A stretch of DNA of 58,070 bases, taken from Paludibacter sp. (GTDB lineage Bacteria; Bacteroidota; Bacteroidia; Bacteroidales; Paludibacteraceae). The stretch is taken from assembly GCA_010365115.1 (NCBI GenBank), contig JAAFGX010000017.1:1-58070 (forward strand), given 5' to 3'. The translations under genes were made by a program, and so were the position numbers. This document shows, in pieces, positions 34,906 to 44,723 of this stretch (the stretch's first letter is position 1; the number at the start of each line of letters is the position of its first letter). The notes beneath the pieces are model-generated. The model saw nothing but the letters and a program-made list of their open reading frames with translations, was not told the origin of the DNA and did no database searches.

Positions 34906-34957
34906 TCATTTTTTTCTAATCTGTTTCCCGAGTGGAAATTAAAGTAAATTTATCCCG

Positions 34958-35821
34958 ATGAATTTAATTCTTATATCTTTGCTTACTCTGGTAATTGTTG
35001 GGGCGTTATCAGCAGTAATATTATTTTTTGTATCCAAAAAATTTCATGTTTTTGAAGATCCACGCATTAATGAAGTGGAAGCTGCTTTACCTGCTGCCAA
35101 TTGTGGCGGTTGCGGTTTTCCTGGTTGTAGAAACTTTGCAACAGTATGTGTAAAAGCCGATTCGTTGGATAAATTGTTTTGTCCTGTAGGTGGGACGCCA
35201 ACAATGGAAAAAGTGGCTGCTATCTTGGGTAAAACAATTGAAGCTTCAGCACCCACATTGGCAGTAGTACGTTGTGCCGGTACATGTGAAAATCGCCCAC
35301 GCAAGAATCAATATGATGGAGTAAAGCACTGTTTCATTGCACACAACTTGTATAGTGGCGAAACTGGATGTTCATGGGGATGTTTAGGGCTTGGCGATTG
35401 TGAATTATCATGTAAATTTGATGCTATTCATGTAAATCCGGTAACTTTAATTCCCGAAGTGGACGAAGAAAAATGTACTTCCTGTGGTGCTTGTGTAAAA
35501 GCTTGTCCCAAATTATTGATAGAAATACGCAAAAAAGGACCAAAATCACGTCGTATATATGTAAGCTGCAGGAGTCAGGATAAAGGTCCAATCGCCAAAA
35601 AAGCATGTAGCGTAGGTTGCATTGGTTGCGGCAAATGTTTCAAGGTTTGTCCACACGATGCCATTACAATGAATAACAATCTAGCATTCATTCACGATGA
35701 TAAATGTAAATTATGTCGTAAATGCGTAGAAGTGTGTCCAACAAATTCAATTATTGAACTTAATTTTCCTCCTCGAAAAGTAAAAATAGAAGAAGAGCCC
35801 CTAATCATTAAAGGTGAATAG
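34958..35821 (+). CDS. rnfB: Ion-translocating ferredoxin:NAD oxidoreductase subunit RnfB
   Basis: 287 residues. One N-terminal membrane helix is followed by the 4Fe-4S domain NCGGCGFPGCRNFA (about 49-62). Further clusters are CSWGCLGLGDCELSC, CTSCGACVKACP, CIGCGKCFKVCP and CKLCRKCVEVCP, giving several [4Fe-4S] centres. RnfB is the likely entry point for electrons from reduced ferredoxin. The complex couples ferredoxin oxidation to Na+ or H+ export and NAD reduction. Confidence 0.95.
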   Translation: MNLILISLLTLVIVGALSAVILFFVSKKFHVFEDPRINEVEAALPAANCGGCGFPGCRNFATVCVKADSLDKLFCPVGGTPTMEKVAAILGKTIEASAPTLAVVRCAGTCENRPRKNQYDGVKHCFIAHNLYSGETGCSWGCLGLGDCELSCKFDAIHVNPVTLIPEVDEEKCTSCGACVKACPKLLIEIRKKGPKSRRIYVSCRSQDKGPIAKKACSVGCIGCGKCFKVCPHDAITMNNNLAFIHDDKCKLCRKCVEVCPTNSIIELNFPPRKVKIEEEPLIIKGE

Positions 35822-35886
35822 GCAGGATTAATTCAAGTATTTTATAATGAAATTAATTATTTTGTAGTATTTAAAACTAACTTAAT

Positions 35887-35909
35887 TTCCCTTTAGGGGT
35901 TAGGGGTAA
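35887..35909. repeat. G-rich intergenic repeat before rnfC
   Basis: CCCTTTAGGGGTTAGGGG, similar to the palindromes at 30670-30817 in opposite orientation. It lies only about five bases upstream of the rnfC start, where it may cover or replace the ribosome binding site. Confidence 0.5.
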
Positions 35910-35912
35910 TAT

Positions 35913-37247
35913 ATGAAAACTTTCAGAATTGGTGGTATCCATCCTGCCGAAAACAAATTTTCAGCAGGAAAAAAAATTATAACAGCTAATCTTCCAGAAC
36001 AGGTGGCTATACCTTTGGCGCATTATATTGGTGCTCCATCCGAAGCAGTTGTTGCTAAAGGCGAAATTGTAAAAGTCGGACAATTAATAGGAAAAGCGAA
36101 CGGTTTTATTTCGGCAAATGTTCATGCTTCAGTTTCAGGGAAAGTGAACAAAATTGATGTGCAATTAGATGCTACAGGTTATAAACGACTAGCCGTATTC
36201 ATTGATGTTGAAGGAGATGAATGGGTTGAAACAATTGATCGTAGTCCTTTAGTAAAACGTGAATGCAATCTGACGAAAGAAGAAATTATAAAGAAAATTG
36301 CAGAAGCTGGAATCGTTGGATTGGGTGGAGCAACTTTTCCCGCACAAGTAAAGCTATCTCCTCCTCCCGGAAAAAAAGCTGATGTTCTGATAATTAATGC
36401 GGTTGAATGTGAATCCTATCTTACCTGCGATCATCAGTTAATGATGGAAAAGGGCGAAGAAATAATGGTGGGAATTACCATTTTGATGAAAGCACTGGAC
36501 GTAAATCGTGCCATTGTTGGAATTGAAAATAATAAAAAGGATGCCATTTCATTATTACATAAATTAGCAAAAGATTTTGCCGGTGTGGAAGTGATAGCAT
36601 TGAAAGTTCAATATCCACAAGGTGGCGAAAAACAATTAATTGAGGCAACAATTGGCCGTCAGGTGCCAAGCGGAGCTCTTCCTATCGAAGTGGGTGCTGT
36701 TGTTCAAAACGTAGGAACCACTTTTGCCGTTTACGAAGCTGTTCAGAAAAATAAACCATTGTTCGAAAGAGTAATTACAATAACCGGAAAATCTTCAAAA
36801 AATCCTGGAAATTATTTGGTTCGTTTGGGGACCATGCTTTCCGAAGTGGTTGATCAGGCGGGTGGTGTTCCCGCGAACACTGGTAAAATAGTTGGTGGTG
36901 GTCCAATGATGGGACGGTCATTAATGACGCTCGATGTACCAATGGCTAAAGGTAGTGCTGGTGTATTGTTTATTCAAAATAAGGAAGCAATACGAAATAA
37001 AATGCAGAATTGCATCCGTTGTACAAAGTGTGTTATTGTATGCCCAATGGGGTTAGAACCTTATTTGTTGATGAACCAAAGCGAACACGAAATGTGGACT
37101 GAAATGGAGAATAATCGTGTGATGGATTGTATTGAATGTGGTAGCTGTAGTTATACCTGTCCTTCAAATCGTGCGTTACTTGATTACATTCGTTTTGGAA
37201 AATCTACAGTAGGTGGAATTTTAAGAGCCAGACAGGCAAGAAAATAA
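35913..37247 (+). CDS. rnfC: Ion-translocating oxidoreductase subunit RnfC
   Basis: 444 residues. It opens with the RnfC barrel-sandwich segment (GGIHPAENKF), has the NADH/FMN-binding glycine-rich region GIVGLGGATFPAQVKLSPP and AVECESYLTCDHQLM as in complex I NuoF, and ends in two [4Fe-4S] motifs, CIRCTKCVIVCP and CIECGSCSYTCP. RnfC is the peripheral NAD-reducing subunit. The C-terminus is short, without the repeat-rich tail found in some proteobacteria. Confidence 0.95.
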   Translation: MKTFRIGGIHPAENKFSAGKKIITANLPEQVAIPLAHYIGAPSEAVVAKGEIVKVGQLIGKANGFISANVHASVSGKVNKIDVQLDATGYKRLAVFIDVEGDEWVETIDRSPLVKRECNLTKEEIIKKIAEAGIVGLGGATFPAQVKLSPPPGKKADVLIINAVECESYLTCDHQLMMEKGEEIMVGITILMKALDVNRAIVGIENNKKDAISLLHKLAKDFAGVEVIALKVQYPQGGEKQLIEATIGRQVPSGALPIEVGAVVQNVGTTFAVYEAVQKNKPLFERVITITGKSSKNPGNYLVRLGTMLSEVVDQAGGVPANTGKIVGGGPMMGRSLMTLDVPMAKGSAGVLFIQNKEAIRNKMQNCIRCTKCVIVCPMGLEPYLLMNQSEHEMWTEMENNRVMDCIECGSCSYTCPSNRALLDYIRFGKSTVGGILRARQARK

Positions 37248-37575
37248 TTCTTAATAGCCCCATAAATCCCCCGACCTCTTCCGTCCTTCGGACACCTTCT
37301 CCTAAAAGAGAAGGACAACGGAAAAAAGTATATGGGGACTTTAAAGGCTTGATATAATGAATTAATGAAAGTTAATTAACAAAATAAATATAATACTATT
37401 AGCAATTCTAGTTAGGAGTTGATAATTCACATTTTATAATTAACCGATTTATTTCATTACCAATAACTTGTTTACTCGTAACTCGAAACCTACCTTTCGG
37501 TAGGCAGGCACGAAACACAGAACACGAAACACAGAACACGAAACACGAAACACAGAACACGAAACAAAAACCCAT
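37248..37575. repeat. Hairpin element and heptad repeats between rnfC and rnfD
   Basis: 37256-37350 can fold into one large hairpin: outer arms around CCCCATAAA/TATATGGGG, inner arms CCTTCTC-ctaaaa-GAGAAGG. A smaller CCTACC-tttc-GGTAGG hairpin lies near 37489-37504. Then, from about 37509 to 37566, 7-bp units of the type ACGAAAC/ACAGAAC run up to nine bases before the rnfD ATG. Despite this 328-bp insert the Rnf gene order is kept, so the operon transcript probably reads through. Confidence 0.7.
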
Positions 37576-38547
37576 ATGGATAAATTGATTATTTCGCCTG
37601 CTCCCCATATTCATGGTGGCGATTCTATTTCTAAAAATATGCAGGCTGTTATTATAGCTTTGATGCCTGCATATCTTGTTGCTTTGTATTATTTCGGATT
37701 GGGAGCGATGATAGTTAGTCTCACGGCTATTATTTCGTGTGTCCTTTTCGAGTATTTAATACAAAAATTTATTCTAAAAGGCGAGAATTCGATTAAAGAT
37801 GGTTCGGCTGCGTTAACAGGTTTGTTACTTGCATTTAATTTACCTTCCAACATTCCCATTTATATTGTAATTGTAGGTTCGTTAGTTGCCATTGGGGTTG
37901 CTAAAATGAGCTTTGGCGGTTTAGGAAATAATCCATTTAATCCGGCTCTGGTTGCCAGAGTTTTTTTACTTATTTCTTTTCCTGTGGCTATGACCAGTTG
38001 GCCTGTTCCAGACCCATTTAGTATGCATTATCTGGATGCGATTACTGCACCAACAACCTTGCGTAATATGAATTTTGGTGTACAACCAGAAACTTTACAT
38101 TTGTTTGATGGAAATATCGGAGGTTCTTTGGGTGAAGTTTCAGGTTTTGCTTTGTTACTCGGGTTTGCATATTTGTTGTATAAAAAAGTAATTACATGGC
38201 ATATTCCTGTCAGCATAATCGCTACAGTTGCATTGTTTATTTATATTTTGCATTTAGCCGCACCACAAAGTTATATAGTTTCTCCGCTCGATTACATTTT
38301 ATCAGGGGGTTTATTGTTGGGCGCAATATATATGGCAACGGATTTTGTGACTTCCCCAATGACAAAAAACGGAATGCTGATTTATGGAGTTGGAATAGGG
38401 ATTATTACCGTAATTATTCGTATTTCACCGGTTTATCCCGAAGGTATTTCATTTGCAATTTTAATTATGAACGCATTTACTCCATTAATAAATACTTACG
38501 TTAAACCAAAACGATTTGGCGAAGTAATAAAATTAAATAATAAGTAG
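37576..38547 (+). CDS. rnfD: Ion-translocating oxidoreductase subunit RnfD
   Basis: 323 residues, about nine membrane helices. Signatures are ISPAPHIHGGDSI at the start, FNPALVARVFL, and the segment AITAPTTLRN near residue 157, which is where RnfD/NqrB carry covalently bound FMN on Thr. Part of the membrane channel of the ion pump. Confidence 0.95.
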   Translation: MDKLIISPAPHIHGGDSISKNMQAVIIALMPAYLVALYYFGLGAMIVSLTAIISCVLFEYLIQKFILKGENSIKDGSAALTGLLLAFNLPSNIPIYIVIVGSLVAIGVAKMSFGGLGNNPFNPALVARVFLLISFPVAMTSWPVPDPFSMHYLDAITAPTTLRNMNFGVQPETLHLFDGNIGGSLGEVSGFALLLGFAYLLYKKVITWHIPVSIIATVALFIYILHLAAPQSYIVSPLDYILSGGLLLGAIYMATDFVTSPMTKNGMLIYGVGIGIITVIIRISPVYPEGISFAILIMNAFTPLINTYVKPKRFGEVIKLNNK

Positions 38548-38555
38548 TTAACAGA

Positions 38556-39134
38556 ATGGCAAGGTTAGAATCAAATTTTAGAAATATGGTGTTGGTGCTT
38601 TCGGGCATTACAATGTTTGCTGCATTGGCAATTGGATCGGTTTATACGCTTACAAAAGAACCCATTGTAATGGCAAAAATTGCGAAGCAACAAAATGCTA
38701 TTAAAAATGTATTACCTCCTTATGATCATATCGATGCGGAACCTGTTGTAAAAACAGAAGGTTTAGAATCGACTAGGGCTTACAGAGCATACAATGAAAA
38801 GAATGAATTTTTAGGAACTGCTGTTGAAACAATTACTGTGAGAGGGTATAGTGGACGTGTTGGTATCATAGTCGGTTTTGATAAAGCCGGGAAAATTATT
38901 GATTATTTTGTGTTGGAACAAAACGAAACTCCTGGCTTGGGCGCAAAAATGGGAGTCTGGTTCAAAACTCAAAAAGGTAAACAAAATATCAAAGGAATGG
39001 ATCCCAGCGTAACTGAAATGAACGTAAAAAATGTAGATGCAATTACTGCAGCTACTATTAGTTCAAAAGCATTTCTGGGTGCAATACAAAATGCCTATGT
39101 TGCTCATTTGGCAAATATTCCCCCTCAAAAATAA
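38556..39134 (+). CDS. rnfG: Ion-translocating oxidoreductase subunit RnfG
   Basis: 192 residues with one N-terminal membrane helix and a periplasmic FMN-binding domain. The flavinylation site is the Thr in DAITAATISS (around residue 170), and NETPGLGAKM is the family signature. The covalent FMN passes electrons across the membrane. It starts nine bases after rnfD. Confidence 0.95.
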   Translation: MARLESNFRNMVLVLSGITMFAALAIGSVYTLTKEPIVMAKIAKQQNAIKNVLPPYDHIDAEPVVKTEGLESTRAYRAYNEKNEFLGTAVETITVRGYSGRVGIIVGFDKAGKIIDYFVLEQNETPGLGAKMGVWFKTQKGKQNIKGMDPSVTEMNVKNVDAITAATISSKAFLGAIQNAYVAHLANIPPQK

Positions 39135-39190
39135 ATAGAAAAAGAATTATTCAATGGTTGTTACTACAAAAAATTGAAAAGTAAAGTACA

Positions 39191-39781
39191 ATGAAAAAAT
39201 CGAAAATGAAGATCATAATGAATGGTCTTATTACTGAAAATCCAATATTTGTTCTGATTTTGGGAATGTGTCCCACATTGGCAACTACTTCATCTGCCGA
39301 AAACGGTATGGGAATGGGTTTGGCAACTTTATTTGTATTGGTAGGATCAAATATTGCTATATCATTATTGAAAAATATAATTCCCGATCAGGTCCGAATT
39401 CCGGCTTATGTTGTTGTTATAGCTACTTTTGTAAGTGTTGTTCAAATGGCAATGGAGGCTTATGTTCCTGCTCTTTATGAAAGTTTGGGTATTTTTATTC
39501 CATTAATTGTAGTAAACTGTATTGTTTTGGGTCGTGCTGAGGCGTTTGCATCTAAAAATTCAGTTTTCGATTCATTACTCGATGGACTTGGTATGGGATT
39601 AGGTTTTACTTTCGCCTTAACCTTGTTGGGATTGATTCGCGAATTATTAGGAACAGGAAAAGTTTTCGGTTTGACAATTTTTCCTGAAAATTACGGAATG
39701 TTGATATTTGTTTTAGCACCGGGAGCATTTATAGCTCTGGGTTATCTTATTGCCATAATGAATAAATTGAAAAAAGCCTAG
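39191..39781 (+). CDS. rnfE: Ion-translocating oxidoreductase subunit RnfE
   Basis: 196 residues, about six membrane helices. Conserved NGLITENPIFVLILGMCPTL near the N-terminus carries the cysteine of the membrane-embedded iron site shared with RnfA, and KVFGLTIFPENYG comes near the end. Paralogous to RnfA in inverted topology. Confidence 0.95.
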   Translation: MKKSKMKIIMNGLITENPIFVLILGMCPTLATTSSAENGMGMGLATLFVLVGSNIAISLLKNIIPDQVRIPAYVVVIATFVSVVQMAMEAYVPALYESLGIFIPLIVVNCIVLGRAEAFASKNSVFDSLLDGLGMGLGFTFALTLLGLIRELLGTGKVFGLTIFPENYGMLIFVLAPGAFIALGYLIAIMNKLKKA

Positions 39782-39837
39782 ATGATAATTGTTAATTATC
39801 AATTATCAATTATTAATGCATAATTCATAATTAATAG

Positions 39838-39906
39838 CTCAAAACGCTAAACGCAAAACGCAAAACGCAAAACGCAAAACATTGAACACGAAACGCAAAA
39901 CAGAAT
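39838..39906. repeat. Heptad repeats before rnfA
   Basis: Units of AAACGCA with variants AAACGCT and GAACACG, about nine in a row, stopping seven bases before the rnfA ATG. Preceded by a TTATCAATTATTAAT inverted repeat typical of spacer DNA. Confidence 0.8.
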
Positions 39907-39912
39907 AATACT

Positions 39913-40491
39913 ATGAGTTATATTTTAATTTTTATCAGTGCAGTTTTTGTAAATAATATCGTACTGGCACAATTCCTAGGAATTTGCCCCTTTTTAGGTG
40001 TTTCAAAAAAAATAGAAACAGCATTAGGCATGAGCGGTGCAGTTGCATTTGTAATGACCATTGCAACTGTAATCACCTATATCATTCAGAAATCGATATT
40101 GGATCCTTTTGAAATTGGATACCTTCAAACCATTACTTTCATCCTTGTAATTGCAGCATTAGTGCAATTGGTTGAAATTATTCTCAAAAAGATTTCTCCT
40201 TCTTTATATCAGGCATTGGGCGTATTTCTTCCACTAATTACCACAAACTGTGCTATTTTGGGAGTTGCTTTAATTGTTGTTAAAAAAGATTTCGATTTAG
40301 TAGAAAGCGTTGTGTTTGCTATTTCCACAGCCGTAGGTTTTGGTCTTGCATTAATACTGTTTGCTGGAATTAGAGAACAACTTAATATGTCGAAATTACC
40401 CAAAGGCATGGAGGGAACACCTGCCGCATTGCTTACAGCTGGTTTATTAGCAATGGCATTTATGGGTTTTGCAGGGATGGTAAAAATCTAA
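39913..40491 (+). CDS. rnfA: Ion-translocating oxidoreductase subunit RnfA
   Basis: 192 residues, about six membrane helices, with [20 protein letters not shown] at the start containing the conserved Cys of the RnfA/RnfE iron-sulfur site, and [11 protein letters not shown] as the second cysteine motif. Last gene of the Rnf operon; a terminator follows. Confidence 0.95.
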   Translation: MSYILIFISAVFVNNIVLAQFLGICPFLGVSKKIETALGMSGAVAFVMTIATVITYIIQKSILDPFEIGYLQTITFILVIAALVQLVEIILKKISPSLYQALGVFLPLITTNCAILGVALIVVKKDFDLVESVVFAISTAVGFGLALILFAGIREQLNMSKLPKGMEGTPAALLTAGLLAMAFMGFAGMVKI

Positions 40492-40518
40492 CAACCAAGT
40501 TTCAACTACAATAAATTT

Positions 40519-40562
40519 AAATCGGGAATTGAAAATGAAACTTCAATTCCTGATTTTTTTTA
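40519..40562 (+). terminator. Rho-independent terminator of the Rnf operon
   Basis: AATCGGGAATTGAA and TTCAATTCCTGATT pair around an 8-nt loop, followed by at least seven T residues. Confidence 0.85.
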
Positions 40563-40609
40563 GATTATAACTACTAAATTTGCAGTTCGGAATAATTTAT
40601 AAACATTTT

Positions 40610-40682
40610 GCGGCAGTAGCTCAGTTGGTAGAGCTTTAGCTTCCCAAGCTAAAGGTCGTGGGTTCGAGTCCCATTTGCCGCT
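40610..40682 (+). tRNA. tRNA-Gly, anticodon CCC
   Basis: 73 nt with a complete cloverleaf: acceptor GCGGCAG with TTGCCGC (one G-T pair), D arm GCTC/GAGC with AGTTGGTA loop, anticodon stem TTAGC/GCTAA around TTCCCAA, and T arm GTGGG-TTCGAGT-CCCAT. The CCA end is not encoded. Reads GGG codons. Confidence 0.95.
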
Positions 40683-40703
40683 CACTATAATTTATAGGTA
40701 GTT

Positions 40704-41474
40704 TTACTTTATTTCAAACTCATCAGCGTCTCGCCATACGGCAAATTTATTTCTGTATTGTTGTAATGGCTCTAAAAAAATCTCTTTAGTTTGAATAGTT
40801 GATTCGTTGGTGAGAAAAGAGAGTAGGGGAGTTGCTTTAAAATCAAGCAAAGCGGAATGTCCGTTGTATTCAATTCCTAAATTGTCTGTGCCAATCCTAT
40901 TCACTCCACAAACGTAGGTTTGGTTTTCAATGGCACGTGCTTTTAGCAAAATATCCCAATCGGCAATCCGGCGTTGAGGGAAGTTGGCGACATATATCAG
41001 CAAATCGTATTCGTTATTTACGTTCCGCGACCATACTGGGAATCGCAAATCGTAACATACCAAAACACAAATATTAAACCCACAATAATTTACAATCATG
41101 CGCTTATCGCCGGCCGTAAAATAACTATGTTCACCTCCAACTGAAAACAAATGACGCTTGTCTGTGGTTACCATTTCACCAGTTGGGAAAACAAAAAAGG
41201 CACGGTTGTAAACCTTTTCATTATCCAAGGCTATAAAACTTCCTGTTATTGCAAGTTGATATTTCACTGCCCAATATTTGAGTGTTTGTACCGTTTCGCC
41301 TTCCATTGTTTCTGCCAATTCAAGCCGATTGGTACAAAATCCGGTAGTGAACATTTCGGGCAATACTATCAAGTCGGTTTGGTCATCTACCAAAGCAATT
41401 TGCTTACCTACTTTTTGTAGGTTTGCAGCTTTGTCGGCCCAAAATATTTCGTCCTGAAATAGTGTAATGCGCAT
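40704..41474 (-). CDS. Carbon-nitrogen hydrolase, omega-amidase/YafV-like
   Basis: 256 residues, normal nitrilase-superfamily size. The catalytic triad is visible: Glu in LIVLPEMFTTGF, Lys in TTDKRHLFSVGGE, and Cys in VLVCYDLRFPVWSRN. The F-x-T-G-F and DLRFP motifs point to the Nit2/YafV branch, which hydrolyses alpha-ketoglutaramate and similar omega-amides arising from glutamine transamination. Soluble. It reads towards the tRNA and follows the acyltransferase gene by 11 bp on the same strand. Confidence 0.85.
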   Translation of the reverse strand: MRITLFQDEIFWADKAANLQKVGKQIALVDDQTDLIVLPEMFTTGFCTNRLELAETMEGETVQTLKYWAVKYQLAITGSFIALDNEKVYNRAFFVFPTGEMVTTDKRHLFSVGGEHSYFTAGDKRMIVNYCGFNICVLVCYDLRFPVWSRNVNNEYDLLIYVANFPQRRIADWDILLKARAIENQTYVCGVNRIGTDNLGIEYNGHSALLDFKATPLLSFLTNESTIQTKEIFLEPLQQYRNKFAVWRDADEFEIK

Positions 41475-41485
41475 AAAGTTTATTA

Positions 41486-42049
41486 TTATACCTTAGTTGA
41501 GTTTTCTTTCGAAAGGTTGAATCTTTCAGGAAATCTGGCATTTACGTCTTTATAATATGTCTGAATTTTTTCCAAATCTTCCTGTTCGTTACCCGTTGGA
41601 TAAAAGACTTCTTTTATTCCCATTTCTTTTTTTACATAATCAAAATAAGCTAATTGAATAGGAATATTAGCTTTCACGGCAATGTGATAAAATCCCATTT
41701 TCCATTTTTTTACCAGTTTTCGGGTGCCTTCGGGCGTAATGGCCAAATGAAGTTTATCATGTTGATTGAACTCTTCTGCCATCTGGTCGGTTACCGAAGT
41801 GCGTTTAGAGCGATCAACTGGTATGCCCCCTGTTGCTCGAAGTAAGTAACCCAGTGGAAAAAAGAACCATGATTTCTTCATCAAAAACGATGATTTGCGA
41901 CCCAATGCGGAATAATATAATTTTCCGATTAAAAAATCCCAGTTACTGGTGTGCGGTGCAATACAAATTATGCTTTTCGGGGGTTCGGGAACTGTTATAA
42001 TGGTTTTCCAACCAAGCATTTTTAATATCCATTTGCTAAATTCTTGCAT
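41486..42049 (-). CDS. PlsC-type 1-acyl-glycerol-3-phosphate acyltransferase family protein
   Basis: 187 residues, shorter than typical PlsC. The catalytic HTSNWD (H-x4-D, around residues 33-38), GGIPVDRS and the TPEGTR substrate motif are all present. Likely peripheral on the inner membrane and transferring an acyl chain to a lysophospholipid or glycolipid. Probably co-transcribed with the downstream nitrilase gene, though the two have no obvious metabolic link. Confidence 0.85.
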   Translation of the reverse strand: MQEFSKWILKMLGWKTIITVPEPPKSIICIAPHTSNWDFLIGKLYYSALGRKSSFLMKKSWFFFPLGYLLRATGGIPVDRSKRTSVTDQMAEEFNQHDKLHLAITPEGTRKLVKKWKMGFYHIAVKANIPIQLAYFDYVKKEMGIKEVFYPTGNEQEDLEKIQTYYKDVNARFPERFNLSKENSTKV

Positions 42050-42291
42050 TTCGTTTTATTGTGGGTTGAACTTTTTTTAATGTTTTTTTTAGTTGAGTTG
42101 ACTCAAATAAATCAGAATACAAAGTTACTTCTTTTTGTCAAACTTCAAGTTGTTGATAACTATTTTAGCTGCAACCAAATCTAATTAGTATTTTTGTATT
42201 CAAATAATAATATCCAAAAAAAATCAGGTATTTATTAATGACTTATTATAAAGACAACGATTTTTTTAGGGATGTAGTTTAAATTGTATAC

Positions 42292-44598
42292 ATGGAATTA
42301 GAATTTTTAAAGGAACTCAACGAAAGTCAACGAAAGGCAGTTCAATATACCGATGGTGCTTCATTGGTTATTGCCGGTGCCGGTTCGGGAAAAACCCGCG
42401 TATTGACCTATAAAATTGCTTATCTGCTTAAAACTGGTATGGCGCCGTCATCTATTCTTGCTCTGACATTTACCAACAAAGCAGCGCGTGAGATGAAAGA
42501 GCGTATTGCTATGATGGTGGGTGAAAAAACGGCTCGATACCTTTGGATGGGGACTTTTCACTCAGTTTTTTCGAGAATACTGCGATCAGAAGCCGAATTG
42601 ATTGGTTATTCAAAAAACTTTACTATTTATGATTCTGCCGACTCAAAAAGTTTGGTGAAATCCATTGTAAAGGAATTAAAATTAGACGATAAAGTATACA
42701 AGCATGGTTTTGTACAATCGCGCATTTCGTATGCCAAAAACAACCTGATTACACCAGATGCCTATTTGGCAAATTCTGATTTAATGAAAGCTGACGTATC
42801 ATCTAAAATTCCTTTGATGAGCGATATATACAAAATTTACTGCAACCGCTGTAAACAAGCAGATGCCATGGATTTTGATGATTTGTTGTTGCAAACCAAT
42901 GTTCTTTTCCGCAATCATCCCGATGTGTTGCAGAATTATCAACAACGATTTGGTTTTATTCTGGTGGATGAATATCAGGACACAAATTTTGCGCAATACC
43001 TAATTGTAAAAAAACTGGCAGAACAACACGAGAAAATTTGTGTGGTGGGCGACGATGCACAAAGCATTTATTCGTTTCGTGGAGCCAATATCGACAACAT
43101 TCTGAAATTTAAAAGTTCTTACCAACATGCTCAGGTTTTCAAACTGGAACAAAACTATCGTTCCACACAAACCATTGTAAATGCAGCCAATAGCTTGATT
43201 GATAAAAACTCACAACAAATAAAGAAAACAGTTTTTTCAGAAAAAGAAACCGGAAATCAGATTAAATTGTTAAGTGTTTTTACCGATTTTGAAGAAGGAT
43301 TTGTGGTGGCAAACAATATTTCCGATTTGCGTTCGGAAAACAATTATCGTTATCAGGACATTGCCATTCTTTACCGAACCAATTCTCAATCGCGCGTTAT
43401 GGAAGAAGCATTGCGTAAGCAAACTATTCCGTACCGGATTTATGGTGGCTTGTCATTTTATCAACGCAAAGAAATTAAAGATGTAATTGCCTATTGCCGG
43501 TTGGTTTGCAACCCGAACGATGAAGAGGCGTTGAAACGAATAATAAATTATCCGGCTAGAGGCATTGGCGATACAACGGTGAATAAACTTATTGAATGCA
43601 GTCAACTTCATGCTGTAAGTGCGTGGGAAGTGCTTACCGATATGTTGAAATATAACTTGCCTGTAAATGCAGGTACGGCAAATAAATTGGCACAATTTCG
43701 CAGCATGATTGACGTTTTTGCTGAGCAGGTAACGATACAAAGTGCTTATGATTTGGCTAACAGCATTATTAAAGTTTCGGGCGTAATCAGCGATACTTAC
43801 GGCGATCATTCTCCCGAAAGCATGAGTCGGCAGGATAACGTGCAGGAGTTATTGAAAGCGATTCATGAGTTTTGCGACATAAAAATTGCAGATGGTGAAC
43901 CGATTGCACTGTTACCCGATTTTTTATCAGAAGTTTCGCTACTCACCGATCAGGATACCGACAAAGATACCGACAAAGATAAAATAACTTTGATGACCGT
44001 TCATGCAGCCAAAGGATTGGAATTTAAAGCTGTGTTTATTGTGGGAATGGAAGAAGAGCTTTTCCCATCACCTTTCTCGCAAAACGAACGTGAACTGGAG
44101 GAAGAACGCAGATTGTTTTATGTGGCCATCACCCGCGCCGAGGAACGTTGTTTTATTAGTTACGCCAAGTCTCGTTTCAAAAACGGAAAAACTAATTTTT
44201 CAAATCCAAGTAGGTTTATAAAAGACATTGATGAACAATATCTGGAAATGCCGGTTGAAGCTAAACCCAAACAAGCCCGAATCAGCGATTGGGATAATGA
44301 TATGGAAGTTGAACGGAAGCGCTTTCAACCCACATTTTCGAAACCTATAATCAGAGAAAATGTACTTCCTCAAAATCCAAAACGGTTGGTGAAAGTAGGA
44401 AGTAGTGCTGGTGATAAATTTCTCGTTGAAAATGCAACAATACCAACTGGAGTTTTTGTAAAACATGCATTATTCGGCATTGGAAAAGTGTTGGAAACAA
44501 GTCTGGTCAACGGAAATGAAAAGGCCGAAATTGACTTTGGCGAAAAAGGAGTAAAGTCGCTGTTATTGAAATTTGCAAAACTGGAGGTGTTGAAGTAG
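42292..44598 (+). CDS. UvrD/PcrA-family ATP-dependent DNA helicase
   Basis: 768 residues with all superfamily 1A motifs: Q motif LNESQRKAVQY, Walker A GAGSGKTRVLTYK (30-42), motif Ia LALTFTNKAAREM, Walker B ILVDEYQDTNFAQY, motif III VGDDAQSIYSFRGA, motif IV EQNYRST, motif V VHAAKGLEFKAVF and motif VI YVAITRAEERCFISYAKSR. A C-terminal Tudor-like segment (KHALFGIGKVLE) binds RNA polymerase in PcrA. It acts in nucleotide excision and mismatch repair and in clearing replication conflicts. Confidence 0.95.
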   Translation: MELEFLKELNESQRKAVQYTDGASLVIAGAGSGKTRVLTYKIAYLLKTGMAPSSILALTFTNKAAREMKERIAMMVGEKTARYLWMGTFHSVFSRILRSEAELIGYSKNFTIYDSADSKSLVKSIVKELKLDDKVYKHGFVQSRISYAKNNLITPDAYLANSDLMKADVSSKIPLMSDIYKIYCNRCKQADAMDFDDLLLQTNVLFRNHPDVLQNYQQRFGFILVDEYQDTNFAQYLIVKKLAEQHEKICVVGDDAQSIYSFRGANIDNILKFKSSYQHAQVFKLEQNYRSTQTIVNAANSLIDKNSQQIKKTVFSEKETGNQIKLLSVFTDFEEGFVVANNISDLRSENNYRYQDIAILYRTNSQSRVMEEALRKQTIPYRIYGGLSFYQRKEIKDVIAYCRLVCNPNDEEALKRIINYPARGIGDTTVNKLIECSQLHAVSAWEVLTDMLKYNLPVNAGTANKLAQFRSMIDVFAEQVTIQSAYDLANSIIKVSGVISDTYGDHSPESMSRQDNVQELLKAIHEFCDIKIADGEPIALLPDFLSEVSLLTDQDTDKDTDKDKITLMTVHAAKGLEFKAVFIVGMEEELFPSPFSQNERELEEERRLFYVAITRAEERCFISYAKSRFKNGKTNFSNPSRFIKDIDEQYLEMPVEAKPKQARISDWDNDMEVERKRFQPTFSKPIIRENVLPQNPKRLVKVGSSAGDKFLVENATIPTGVFVKHALFGIGKVLETSLVNGNEKAEIDFGEKGVKSLLLKFAKLEVLK

Positions 44599-44672
44599 AT
44601 AATTATTATTTATCAAAACACAAGACATGATAATTCTTTTTCGAAAAAACTCATTATTGGAATAAATATTTT

Positions 44673-44680
44673 TATCTTTG
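44673..44680 (+). promoter_or_regulatory. -7 box for the MNT/HEPN pair
   Basis: TATCTTTG matches TAnnTTTG. Transcription would start about 44687, leaving room for a TTG start at 44724 but not for starts upstream. Confidence 0.5.
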
Positions 44681-44723
44681 TGAAACGATTTTTGTACTTG
44701 TTCTGAAAAAAAAGGAAGATATA